This document shows, in pieces, positions 42,800 to 51,226 of a stretch of DNA of 64,000 bases. This stretch comes from Egibacter rhizosphaerae (GTDB lineage: Bacteria; Actinomycetota; Nitriliruptoria; Euzebyales; Egibacteraceae): the NCBI RefSeq assembly GCF_004322855.1, contig NZ_CP036402.1:2356001-2420000 (forward strand), written 5' to 3'. Numbering within the stretch: position 1 is the first letter of the stretch; each line of letters opens with the position of its first letter. Made by a program: the position numbers and the translations under genes. The notes under the pieces were generated by a model. The model was not told the DNA's origin and searched no databases. It saw nothing but the letters and a program-made list of their open reading frames with translations.

Positions 42800-44290
42800 G
42801 TGAGCCCCGGGGCGACCGAGTCCGCGCATCACGGCATCGCCTGGGGCTCCCCCGCGGCCCGATGGGTGCTCGCGGCCACGGTAACCGGCAGTGGGCTCGC
42901 CCTGCTTGACGCGACCACCGTGAGCGTCGCCCTGCCGTCGATCGGCCGTCAGCTCGGCGCGACGGTCGGTGGCTTGCAGTGGACGGTGAGCGCCTACACG
43001 CTCACGCTCGCCTCGTTGATCCTCCTCGCGGGGTCCCTGGCGGATCGCTTCGGCCGTCGCCGCGTCTTCGTGATCGGCATCGTCTGGTTCGGGGCGGCCT
43101 CGGCGTTGTCGGCCCGGGCCCCGACCCTCGAAACGCTGGTCGCCGCGCGTGCCCTGCAAGGCGTTGGCGGCGCGCTCCTGACGCCGGGGAGCCTCGCGAT
43201 CCTGCAGGCCTCCTTCGCCGAGGGCGCGCGCGCGATCGGCGCGTGGTCGGGGCTCGGGGCGATCGCCGCAGCCGTCGGTCCCCTGGTGGGCGGAGTGCTC
43301 GTCATGACCGTGGGGTGGCGGACGATCTTCTGGGTGAACCTGCCGGTGGCGTCGGTCGTGGTGTGGATCACGCTGCGCCACGTGCCCGAGTCGCGGGCGG
43401 CGAGCGGAGTGGCCCGGCGCTTCGACGTGGAGGGCGCGGTGCTGGCCACGCTCGGGCTCGGGTTCGTCACGTGGGCCCTCATCGCCGTCGGCGAGCGGGG
43501 CGCCGAGCCCGTGGTCTGGCTTATCGGGGCGGCGGGGCTCCTCGCACTCACCGCCTTCCTCTGGGTGCAGCGACGCACCCCCGAGCCGATGATGCCCCTC
43601 GCACTGTTCGCCGCCCGGCAGTTCTCGGCGGCGAACGCGGTCACGTTCATCGTCTACGGCGGGATGGCGGTGCTGTTCTTCCTGTTGGTCGTGCAGCTCC
43701 AACAGGTGCTCGGTGCCTCGCCGCTCCTCGCCGGGGCCGCGCTCCTGCCCATCACCCTGTTCATGCTGGCGTTGTCGGCCCGGGCGGGAGGGGTCGCCGA
43801 ACGCGCGGGGCCGCGCCGGTTGATGGCCGTCGGTCCGCTCGTCATGGCCGTAGGACTCGTGCTGGTGGCAAGTATCGATGCGGATGCGAGCTACCTGGTC
43901 GACGTTCTGCCGGCGGTCGCGGTGTTCGGCTTCGGGCTCGCCCTGATGGTGGCGCCGTTGACCGCGACGGCGCTCGCGGCCGCGGACGAGGGACGGTCCG
44001 GGATCGCGTCGGGGATCAACAACGCCATCTCCCGCACGGCGGGGCTCCTCGCGGTGGCCGCCATTCCACCGCTCGTCGGGCTGACGGGCGACGCGTTCGC
44101 CGACCCTGCCAGGCTCTCGGCGGGGTTCCGCGACGCGATGCTCGTGGCCGCAGTCATCGTGGCATCGGGCGGGGTGCTCGCGTGGCTCACGATCCGCGAC
44201 GAATCACTCGGCGGGAGGCCGGCATGCCCGGCCAGCCGGCTGGCGCGCCGCCGGCACTGCGCGGTCGACGGAGCACCGCTGGAACCCTGA
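42800..44290 (+). CDS. MFS drug/multidrug exporter, DHA2 (14-TMS) family
   Basis: The 496-residue transporter has the DHA2 signatures LDATTVSVALPSIGRQLGA in TM1, GSLADRFGRRRVFVIG (motif A), and ALQGVGGALLTPGSLAIL (motif C-like) with about 14 helices. It probably exports drugs or toxic metabolites by proton antiport. Initiation at GTG 42800. No TetR regulator is adjacent. Confidence 0.92.
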   Translation: MSPGATESAHHGIAWGSPAARWVLAATVTGSGLALLDATTVSVALPSIGRQLGATVGGLQWTVSAYTLTLASLILLAGSLADRFGRRRVFVIGIVWFGAASALSARAPTLETLVAARALQGVGGALLTPGSLAILQASFAEGARAIGAWSGLGAIAAAVGPLVGGVLVMTVGWRTIFWVNLPVASVVVWITLRHVPESRAASGVARRFDVEGAVLATLGLGFVTWALIAVGERGAEPVVWLIGAAGLLALTAFLWVQRRTPEPMMPLALFAARQFSAANAVTFIVYGGMAVLFFLLVVQLQQVLGASPLLAGAALLPITLFMLALSARAGGVAERAGPRRLMAVGPLVMAVGLVLVASIDADASYLVDVLPAVAVFGFGLALMVAPLTATALAAADEGRSGIASGINNAISRTAGLLAVAAIPPLVGLTGDAFADPARLSAGFRDAMLVAAVIVASGGVLAWLTIRDESLGGRPACPASRLARRRHCAVDGAPLEP

Positions 44291-44614
44291 CGGAACAGCG
44301 ATCGGTGCGGGCGACGCCATGAGGGATCGAACGCGAACGAAGCGCCATCGTGATGACTTTCTTTCCGCCCCCTCGCTGGCGACTGACGAGGCATGAGGGG
44401 CCCATTGACGGGCGAAAACCACGGGAGCAACGTGCATTGCCTGGGGACTGCGTATCCGGGGACGTTCTCGTCGTGATCCGGGGCGTACCACTCGCGGACG
44501 GCCGATGCCGCGGTCCTCCCGTCGCGCGGAGAGGGTTGCGGTGCTCAGGTTGGCGGATTCGCGGGAGTGCGGTCGGGTCGAGCCCTTCCGTGCGCGACGC
44601 GAAGGGATCGGCGA
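44291..44614. other. Intergenic region without a recognised gene
   Basis: I see no gene, repeat or RNA in these 324 bp. An AT-richer patch (44345-44395) and a TTGACG at 44405-44410 without a convincing -10 may belong to the promoter of the two-component genes downstream. Confidence 0.5.
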
Positions 44615-46258
44615 ATGACTGCGCCCGTCATCCTCGCCGTCGATGACGATCCGACCGTGCGCTCGGCCGTCGAGGCGGACCTTCGGGACCACTACGCGGA
44701 GCACTACCGCGTCGTCGGGGCCTCCTCCGGTGACGAGGCACTTCACGCCCTGCGCCGGCTCCGCGCCCGCGACGACCCGGTAGCCCTGTTGTTGGCCGAC
44801 CAGCGGATGCCGGGCATGACCGGGGTGGAGCTGTTGCAGCACGCGGTCGAGTTGTACCCGGACGCCAAGCGTGCCCTGCTCACCGCCTACGCCGACACCG
44901 AGGCGGCGATCGCGGCGATCAACGACGCCGGCGTGGACCACTACCTGCTCAAGCCCTGGCATCCCCCCGAGGAGCGGCTCTACCCGGTGCTCGACGACCT
45001 TCTCGAGACGTGGCGACCGCCGCCGCTCGTGGCGGACCTACGGGTCATCGGCCACCGCTGGTCTCCCGCCTCGCACGCCGTGCGACAGCTGCTTGCCCGC
45101 AACCTCGTGCCCTACCGTTGGCTGGACCTGGAGCGGGAGCCGGAAGCGACGACGCTCTTGGAACTCGTTGGCGAGGACACCGCCGGGCTGCCGGTGGTCG
45201 TGCTGGGCGATGGCAACGCGATGTCCCGGCCCGGGTTGCCCGAGCTCGCGCAGGCGGTCGGCCTGAAGGTGCAGGCGGAGCGGGCCACCTACGACCTCGT
45301 GGTCATCGGCGCGGGACCGGCCGGGCTCGCGGCGGGAGTGTACGGGGCCTCCGAGGGCCTGAGCACGCTGGTGGTCGATCAGATCTCCGCCGGGGGACAG
45401 GCGGGGACGAGCTCCCGCATCGAGAACTACCTCGGCTTCCCGGCAGGGCTCTCCGGAGCGGATCTCACGATGCGCGCACACCAGCAGGCCTCCCGGTTCG
45501 GTGCGGAGATCCTGACCCCCGTGTGCGCGGTGCGAATCGATCGCGTCGACCCCTACCGCATCGTGCGACTCGACGACGGCAGCGAGGTCACGGCCTCTGG
45601 CGTGGTCGTGGCCACCGGGGTGAGCTACCGCACGCTGCAGGTACCGGGCGTCGAGGGGCTGACAGGTGCCGGCGTGTACTACGCGGCCGGCCGGTCCGAG
45701 GCGCTCGACCACGAGGGCGGCGAGATGTTCGTGATCGGCGGGGGCAACTCGGCCGGGCAGGGGGCGATGTTCCTCACCAACCACGCCGCGCACGTGACCC
45801 TGCTCGTCCGCGAGCCGTCGCTGGCCGGCACGATGTCGCGCTACCTGCAGGAGCAGCTGGAGTCCGCGGACAACCTCTCGATTCGCTACGGCACGGTCGT
45901 CACCGAGGTGAAGGGCAGCGACCACCTCGAAGCGTTGGTCCTCGCGGGCGGCGACGGGACGACCGAAACCGTGCCGGCGGACGCGCTGTTCGTGTTCATC
46001 GGCATGGCCCCCCGCACCGACTGGGTCCAGCCCGTCGTCGCCACGGACCCGGCCGGGTTCCTGCTCACGGGTCTGGAAGTGGGTGTGAGGCCGCAGGGGT
46101 GGAACGTGGCGCGGCAACCCCTCCAGCTCGAGACCAGCGCCCCCGGGGTCTTCGCGGCGGGGGACGTGCGCGCGGGCTCGATCAAGCGCGTCGCGAGCGC
46201 GGTGGGTGAGGGAGCGATGGCGGTCCGGTTCGTGCACGAGCACTTGGCGAACCTGTGA
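44615..46258 (+). CDS. Response-regulator receiver fused to thioredoxin reductase-like flavoprotein, no redox Cys pair
   Basis: The 547-residue protein has a receiver domain (acidic DDD in AVDDDPTVRS, phosphoacceptor Asp in LLADQRMPGMTG, Lys in YLLKPW). A glutaredoxin-like linker domain (VIGHRWSPASHAVRQLL; LPVVVLGDG) precedes a thioredoxin reductase-type FAD/NADPH module (VIGAGPAGLAAGVYG; VIGGGNSAGQGAMFL; APGVFAAGDVRAG). Where thioredoxin reductases have CxxC the sequence is VYYAAGRSEALDH, and the only Cys I find is in TPVCAVRI, so dithiol exchange is not expected. It overlaps the histidine kinase gene by GTGA. Output may be NAD(P)H oxidation gated by phosphorylation. Confidence 0.9.
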   Translation: MTAPVILAVDDDPTVRSAVEADLRDHYAEHYRVVGASSGDEALHALRRLRARDDPVALLLADQRMPGMTGVELLQHAVELYPDAKRALLTAYADTEAAIAAINDAGVDHYLLKPWHPPEERLYPVLDDLLETWRPPPLVADLRVIGHRWSPASHAVRQLLARNLVPYRWLDLEREPEATTLLELVGEDTAGLPVVVLGDGNAMSRPGLPELAQAVGLKVQAERATYDLVVIGAGPAGLAAGVYGASEGLSTLVVDQISAGGQAGTSSRIENYLGFPAGLSGADLTMRAHQQASRFGAEILTPVCAVRIDRVDPYRIVRLDDGSEVTASGVVVATGVSYRTLQVPGVEGLTGAGVYYAAGRSEALDHEGGEMFVIGGGNSAGQGAMFLTNHAAHVTLLVREPSLAGTMSRYLQEQLESADNLSIRYGTVVTEVKGSDHLEALVLAGGDGTTETVPADALFVFIGMAPRTDWVQPVVATDPAGFLLTGLEVGVRPQGWNVARQPLQLETSAPGVFAAGDVRAGSIKRVASAVGEGAMAVRFVHEHLANL

Positions 46259-47685
46259 GCGCTACCCAGAGCACGCGGGCCCTGCGCGGCTCCGAACTGC
46301 TCGAGGCGCTGCCCCAGGATCTGCTGGACGAGCTCGCCTCCCAGGGCACGAGGAGTCGAGTGGAGGCGGGGGCGATCGTGCTCGAGGAGGGCGCTGTCGC
46401 GGACGCGATGTTCGTCGTGGTGGAGGGCGAGCTCGAGGCGCACAAGCGAGTGGGTGGCTCATGGGTCGCGGTCGGCACGGTCGGGCCCGGTGAGCTCGTC
46501 GGTGAACTCGGGCTCGTCTCGGGTCAGCCCCGGTCCGTGCGGATCCAGGCGACGGTCCCGTCGGTCCTGGTGCGGATCGACGCCGTCGCCCTCGACGCCG
46601 TCCTCGCGCATCCCGGCGCCGCCCGGGTGGCGTTGGCCACCGCGACACGACGGCGCGAGACGCAAGAACTCCTGTTGCGCGAGCACGGTCGCATGGCGAC
46701 CCTCGGGACGCTCACCGCCGGACTCCTGCACGAACTGAACAACCCCGCGGCGGCGGTCCACCGCGCCGTGACCCGCCTGTCCGACGTCCTCGATGCCGAG
46801 GAGCGGGCGAGCGCCGCGCTGGTCGCGGCGGGTGAGTCGGGGTTGCGTTCACGCCTCGCCGTCCTCGTGGAGGGCGCCCGTCGCTCGCCCGAGCAGGGCC
46901 CGCTCGCGCAGGCCGAGGCAGAGGAGACGTTGCGTCGGTTCCTCGATCAGCGGGGTGTCGCCCGGGCGTGGGTGCCCGCTAGCGCCCTCGCCGCCGCCGG
47001 GATCACGGCGGAGCATCTGACGATGCTGGACGGCACGGAGCCCGCCACGGTCGACCGGGCGGTGGCATGGCTCGCGGCGCGCGCCGACCGGGCACGCCTG
47101 CTGGACGAAGCGGCGACCGGCGTCGAGCGGGTCACCGAGATCGTCGGGGCGGTCAAACGCTACGCGCACCACGACGAAGCGCCGGTGCAGGACGTCGCGG
47201 TCCACGACGGCCTGGAGGCGGCCCTGACGCTGCTGCGGCACAAGGTCGGGGCGGGGATCGCGATCACGCGGGACTACGCGGCGACCCTGCCATGGATCGA
47301 GGGTCACCCCGGCGACCTCAACGGCGTGTGGACGAACCTGCTCGACAACGCGATCGACGCGGTCGGCGAGAAAGGAGAGGTCACGATCGCGACGCGGGCG
47401 ATCGATGACGGCGTCGAGGTGAAGATCATCGACGACGGTCCAGGGATCCCGCCCGACCGGCTCGACCGTGTCTTCGACCCCTTCTACACGACCAAGCCGG
47501 TCGGGGCCGGGACCGGCCTCGGCCTGGCGACCGCGCGAGCGGTGGTCGTCGAGGGACACCGGGGCGGACTCGAGATCGAGTCGCATTCCGGTCGAACCGC
47601 CGTCATCGTGACGCTGCCCGGATCGAGGTCGCGGGTTTCATCTGCCGACGACGGGCGGGAACAGGCGAGGAGCGGCGATGGCTAG
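46255..47685 (+). CDS. cNMP-binding sensor histidine kinase
   Basis: The 476-residue soluble protein has an N-terminal cyclic-nucleotide-binding domain (ALPQDLLDELASQGTRSRV; phosphate cassette GELVGELGLVSGQPRSVRI with the Arg). A HisKA helix with phosphoacceptor His (AGLLHELNNPAAAVH) and an HATPase domain (WTNLLDNAIDAVGEKGEV N box; DDGPGIPPDRLDRVFDPF; GTGLGLATAR) follow. No membrane helix is present, so the input is cytoplasmic, probably cAMP. It overlaps and surely phosphorylates the receiver-flavoreductase upstream. Similar pairs occur in other bacteria. Confidence 0.92.
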   Translation: MSATQSTRALRGSELLEALPQDLLDELASQGTRSRVEAGAIVLEEGAVADAMFVVVEGELEAHKRVGGSWVAVGTVGPGELVGELGLVSGQPRSVRIQATVPSVLVRIDAVALDAVLAHPGAARVALATATRRRETQELLLREHGRMATLGTLTAGLLHELNNPAAAVHRAVTRLSDVLDAEERASAALVAAGESGLRSRLAVLVEGARRSPEQGPLAQAEAEETLRRFLDQRGVARAWVPASALAAAGITAEHLTMLDGTEPATVDRAVAWLAARADRARLLDEAATGVERVTEIVGAVKRYAHHDEAPVQDVAVHDGLEAALTLLRHKVGAGIAITRDYAATLPWIEGHPGDLNGVWTNLLDNAIDAVGEKGEVTIATRAIDDGVEVKIIDDGPGIPPDRLDRVFDPFYTTKPVGAGTGLGLATARAVVVEGHRGGLEIESHSGRTAVIVTLPGSRSRVSSADDGREQARSGDG

Positions 47686-47797
47686 GACGATCTTCGAGCG
47701 CTACGGCGGCTTCGCGAAGGTCGGCCGAGTGGTGAGCGCGTTCTACGGCAGGGTCCTCGACTCGCCGGTGCTCGCGCCCCACTTCGACGACATCGGG
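47678..47797 (+). pseudogene. Truncated haemoglobin, N-terminal fragment
   Basis: The ATG at 47678 (GAGGAG upstream, overlapping the kinase stop) opens about 40 residues that match the A-B helices of group I truncated globins (FERYGGFAKVGRVVSAFYGR then VLDSPVLAPHFDDI). The match stops abruptly at 47797, before the haem-binding E and F helices. The frame continues with unrelated Arg-rich residues to 47965. It is a broken gene that would be coupled to the signalling pair. Confidence 0.7.
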
Positions 47798-47801
47798 CAG
47801 C

Positions 47802-47948
47802 AGCCTCGGCCTGGTTCTCGGTTCGCGCTGTCCCCTCCAGGTCATGAGCGTGAGGACCGCCGCGGCGCAGTACGGCTACCTCGCCGGGGCCGCCGTTGGT
47901 GGTGCGGCGCTCGCCACCGGGGGCTATTCGGGGCTGGGGGTCGCCTTG
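47802..47948 (+). pseudogene. MFS transporter, C-terminal fragment
   Basis: In a frame with no good start, about 49 residues (LGLVLGSRCPLQVMSVRTAA then AQYGYLAGAAVGGAALATGG) look like the last membrane hairpin of an MFS permease. No transporter body precedes it; it abuts the globin fragment. The identification rests on general pattern and is moderate. Confidence 0.45.
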
Positions 47949-48225
47949 GCAACTGCACGACCTGATGCTGAGCCGCCAGGACCGGCTTGCGCGCAACGAC
48001 CTCCTCGCCTATGCGGGCGAGCTGGGGCTGGACGTCGACCGGGTCACCTGCGAGCTGTCCGAGGGGACGCACCGGCCGCGGGTCCGCGAGGACGTGCGCA
48101 GCGGCGTCGCCAGTGGCGTCGCCGGAACGCCGACGCTCTTCCTTGGCGGGGAACGACGCGACGACCTTGTTGACGCGTACCGGCTCATGAGCGAGATCGA
48201 GGACCGCCTCGGGCCGGTCACCTGA
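47946..48225 (+). pseudogene. DsbA-family thiol oxidoreductase, C-terminal fragment
   Basis: About 90 residues (WQLHDLMLSRQDRLARNDLL; LDVDRVTCELSEGTHRPRV; SGVAGTPTLFLGGERRDDL) match the C-terminal helical insert and the cis-Pro segment (GTPT) of DsbA/FrnE-like proteins. The N-terminal thioredoxin half with CxxC is missing; the upstream sequence belongs to the MFS fragment. It lacks a plausible start of its own. Confidence 0.65.
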
Positions 48226-48414
48226 CGACCGAGCGCTGGTGCCGGACGCCTCCTCGGATCGGGGCGGGCACCGGCGACCGGCGATGGGAGCGCGATGATC
48301 GACCCGATCCCGCCGCCCTCGGAGGGGGTGGATGGCAGTTGAGGACTGCCCGCCGGACTCGACGACGCGTAAGGTAGGGCGGCCCGGTCGCGACGAGGTG
48401 GGGAAAGCCCGCGC

Positions 48415-49473
48415 ATGGTCTCCGCCGGCACGGTCCGGTTCTGTCGCCTCCCCGATGGCTCGCGGGTGGCGTACGCCTCCGCCGGTACCGGCCCGCCGGT
48501 GGTCATGGTGCCCGGGTGGCTGTGTCACCTCGAGGAGAGTTGGAGCCACCACGCTGCGGCCAGCGCACGAACCAAGCTGGCGCGATCCCACCGGTTCGTC
48601 TGGTACGACCGCCTGGGCTGCGGCCTGTCGGACCGCGACGGGTTCGAGCTGTCGATCGAGAACGACGTCGCGCAGCTGACCGCCGTACTCGACGCCGCCG
48701 GGATTGGCTCCGCAGACCTGATCGGCTACTCCTTCGGCGCGCCGCCCGCCGCGCTGTTCGCCGCGCGCTTCCCGGATCGGGTGCGCCGCCTCGTGTTCTA
48801 CTCCGGGTTCGCGCGGGGGACGGCGATGATGCCCCGCGAGAGCCTCGAGGCGCTCCAGCAGCTCATCCGGACCGACTGGTCGATGGCCTCGCAGCTGTTG
48901 GCCACCCGGCTCCTGCCCAACGCCTCCTCCAGGGACCTGCGGTGGTTCAGCCGCTTCCAGCGCGTCGCGGCCGAGCCGGAAATGGCGGCGCTCCTCCTCG
49001 CCCACACCTGGGAGATGGACGTACGGGACGTGCTGCCGGACATCCGCTGTCCGGTCCTGGTGGCACACGACCGGGAGGATCAGACAATACCGGCGACGGC
49101 CAGCGAGGAGATCGCCGTGCTCGTGCCGGGCGCCGAGTTCCACCTGTTCGAGGGCAACGAGCACGACCCGTTCATTCGCGACGCCGGGTCGGTGGTCGAG
49201 GCCATCCTCGCCTTCGTCGAGGGGCGACCGATCCCCTCTGGTGCGGCGCCGAGGCCGGATGGCGCCGTGCTGACCCCGCGTGAGCAGGAGGTGCTGCGCC
49301 AGCTGGCCGCGGGCGCCACCAACCAGCAGATCGCCTCGGCGCTGCGGATCCGGACGAAGACCGTCGAGCGGCACGTCACCAACCTGTACCGAAAGCTCGG
49401 CGCCGGCGGGCGCGCCGACGCGACCCGCCACGCGGTCGCGATGGAGCTCGTCCCCGGCGAGCCTTCGGCCTGA
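48415..49473 (+). CDS. Alpha/beta hydrolase fused to a LuxR-type HTH domain
   Basis: The 352-residue protein has an N-terminal alpha/beta hydrolase domain (VVMVPGWLCHLEES oxyanion; YDRLGCGLSD; nucleophile Ser in GYSFGAPPA; Asp in VAHDREDQTIP; His in EGNEHDPF). A C-terminal LuxR/GerE helix-turn-helix follows (LTPREQEVLRQLAAGATNQQ; SALRIRTKTVERHVTNLYRK). The hydrolase half may act as a ligand-binding or turnover sensor for a regulator. ATG 48415 has GGGGAAAG upstream. Confidence 0.9.
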   Translation: MVSAGTVRFCRLPDGSRVAYASAGTGPPVVMVPGWLCHLEESWSHHAAASARTKLARSHRFVWYDRLGCGLSDRDGFELSIENDVAQLTAVLDAAGIGSADLIGYSFGAPPAALFAARFPDRVRRLVFYSGFARGTAMMPRESLEALQQLIRTDWSMASQLLATRLLPNASSRDLRWFSRFQRVAAEPEMAALLLAHTWEMDVRDVLPDIRCPVLVAHDREDQTIPATASEEIAVLVPGAEFHLFEGNEHDPFIRDAGSVVEAILAFVEGRPIPSGAAPRPDGAVLTPREQEVLRQLAAGATNQQIASALRIRTKTVERHVTNLYRKLGAGGRADATRHAVAMELVPGEPSA

Positions 49474-49500
49474 TCCAGCTCGGCCGATCCGGGTCGCGAG

Positions 49501-49570
49501 CCCGACTGCCCGGCCCCGACTGCCCGGCCCGGCAGCCCGGATCCCGACTGCCCGGCCCCGACTTCGAGCG
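49501..49570. repeat. 14-bp tandem repeat downstream of the hydrolase-LuxR gene
   Basis: Five units of 14 bp (49501, 49515, 49529, 49543, 49557; consensus CCCGACTGCCCGGC, units 3 and 5 diverged) start 27 bp after the stop codon. The 299-bp gap otherwise shows no gene. Confidence 0.85.
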
Positions 49571-49772
49571 AGTTCGGCCCGAGCCCGGCCGCCATGGGTG
49601 CGGGGTTTCCCGTACAGCCGTTCGCGGGGTCCTCCCGACGCGGGGTCGCGGAGGCGTTGCCTACCGTCGCACTCGTGGGAGGCCCGGCATCCGGCTCCGG
49701 TCCTGAGGGACGCGACTGAAGGGGATCCGCGCCGCACCCGTCGTGCACGAGGCATGGAAGGGGAGGATCGTG

Positions 49773-51098
49773 ATGGTGCGTCGCAGCGCGTGGGTGGCGG
49801 GGCTGCTGCTGGCCGGTGTGCTCGGCCTCCTGGCCCTGGTGATCGGGGTGGGCGTGGTCACGGACCGACCCACCGACACGGTGGTGACGATCGACCGCGA
49901 CCTCCCCGAGGTGGTGACCTTCCTCGAGGCGGAGCGCGCCTTGATGGACCACCACGACGTGGACTACACCGAGTACGCGGTCACGGTCGAGGACCCGGCG
50001 CTGCGCGTCCGGGTGCTCGAGGTCGGCGAGGGACCGCCGGTACTGGTCCTGCCCCCCGCGGCGGGGGAGGCGGCTCGCCTGGCCCCCCTGCTCGGTCAGC
50101 TGGAGGGCTACCGGTTCCTGCTCGTCAACCTCCCGGGTGGCGGAGCCAGCGACGGTATCGACCTGCGGGCGGTCGACCAGCGCCCGATGGCTCGCGCCAC
50201 GCTCGATGCCGTGTATGCCCACTTCGGCCTGGACGAGGTCCCCGTCGTCGGGGCTTCTGTCGGCGGGACCTGGGCGCTGTGGTACGCCCTCGACCGTCCC
50301 GAGCGCGTGAGCGCCGTCGGGCAGCTCGGGGTGCCCGTGGCCGTGGAAGGCACGGTGGTGCCTCCCGCGCTCGTCGTGCTCGGCATACCGGGCGTGGACC
50401 GGATCGCTGCCGCGACGGTCATGGTCTCGGATGCGCCGTCCGACGCCGCCGACAGCTTCGAGGAGGCGTTCGGCCACCCCAACGGGACCGCGCAGCGGCT
50501 GCCTGCGGCGGCCCTCGAGTTCGAGCACGCCGTGCAGCGACTGCCGACGTACGCGCTGACGTGGCGCAGCCTCGCCCAGGACAGCCTTCGCATGGCCGGG
50601 TTCGGTGGTTGGGCGACCACGGTCGAGATCCGTTCGGACGAGCTGGGTGAGCTCAAGTCCCCCGTCCTGCTCGTGTGGCCCTCCGAGGATCCGTTCGGTG
50701 GCCCCGCGGTCGGCGAGGAGCTCGCGGGCCTCCTTCCGGATGCCCGCCTGCACATCGCGGGCACCGGGCACCTGCCGTGGCTCGACGACGCCGAGGGGGT
50801 AGCCGAACTCCTCGACCGTTTCCTCGATGCCTCGGGGCCCGCGGCTGGGCCTGACGCGTCGAGACGGTGGCCGACGGCCGGCTCCTCGACGGCCAGCTCG
50901 ACCGCCTCGGCTAGTGCAGTCGACCAGCGGCGGAACCGTCGTGGATCAACTGCTGCGGCGACATCTCCGCCGAGCGCTTCCGGAGCTCCAGCGCATCCCT
51001 GGCCTGGCCGAACGAGACGACCAACACGCATCCCAGACGCAACCCTTGACAGAGGTTTGATCAACTGTCAGATTTCAAATTGGGACTCGCGAGACTGA
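49773..51098 (+). CDS. Membrane-anchored alpha/beta hydrolase with read-through tail
   Basis: The protein has an N-terminal membrane helix (VAGLLLAGVLGLLALVIGVG) and an alpha/beta hydrolase domain with nucleophile Ser in GASVGGTWA, Asp in PSEDPFGG and His in AGTGHLPW. The fold should end near residue 355 (about 50838). The remaining 85 residues to the stop at 51098 are low-complexity Ser/Ala/Arg/Pro and overlap the promoter-like region of the next operon, so the original end seems lost or the stop was displaced. ATG 49773 is 6 nt after AGGGGAGG. Substrate unknown. Confidence 0.8.
   Translation: MVRRSAWVAGLLLAGVLGLLALVIGVGVVTDRPTDTVVTIDRDLPEVVTFLEAERALMDHHDVDYTEYAVTVEDPALRVRVLEVGEGPPVLVLPPAAGEAARLAPLLGQLEGYRFLLVNLPGGGASDGIDLRAVDQRPMARATLDAVYAHFGLDEVPVVGASVGGTWALWYALDRPERVSAVGQLGVPVAVEGTVVPPALVVLGIPGVDRIAAATVMVSDAPSDAADSFEEAFGHPNGTAQRLPAAALEFEHAVQRLPTYALTWRSLAQDSLRMAGFGGWATTVEIRSDELGELKSPVLLVWPSEDPFGGPAVGEELAGLLPDARLHIAGTGHLPWLDDAEGVAELLDRFLDASGPAAGPDASRRWPTAGSSTASSTASASAVDQRRNRRGSTAAATSPPSASGAPAHPWPGRTRRPTRIPDATLDRGLINCQISNWDSRD
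51046..51074 (+). promoter_or_regulatory. Candidate promoter and operator of the low-GC operon
   Basis: TTGACA (51046-51051) and CAGATT (51069-51074) are spaced by 17 bp; the -35 is perfect, the -10 weak. Between them lies TTGATCAA (51057-51064), a perfect palindrome that could be an operator. Two CTCGCGAG palindromes (51086-51093, 51133-51140) follow. The GC drop begins here. Confidence 0.5.
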
Positions 51099-51156
51099 CG
51101 CGGCTAGCAGCTCTCCCCGGGGTCGTTCGCCCCTCGCGAGCGGGCCTCGGGGCCTG

Positions 51157-51193
51157 GAACCGTCGGTCGGTGCCTCGGCGGCCCCGACGGTTC
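51157..51193 (+). promoter_or_regulatory. Perfect 10-bp stem in the operon leader
   Basis: GAACCGTCGG (51157-51166) and CCGACGGTTC (51184-51193) form a perfect stem with a 17-nt GC-rich loop, ending 33 nt before the M24 start and 23 nt before its GGAGG site. No T run follows. It may be a leader RNA structure or protein-binding site; I do not recognise a riboswitch class. Confidence 0.5.
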
Positions 51194-51226
51194 ATGCTTC
51201 ATCTGGCGTAACCATCGGAGGTTGGG

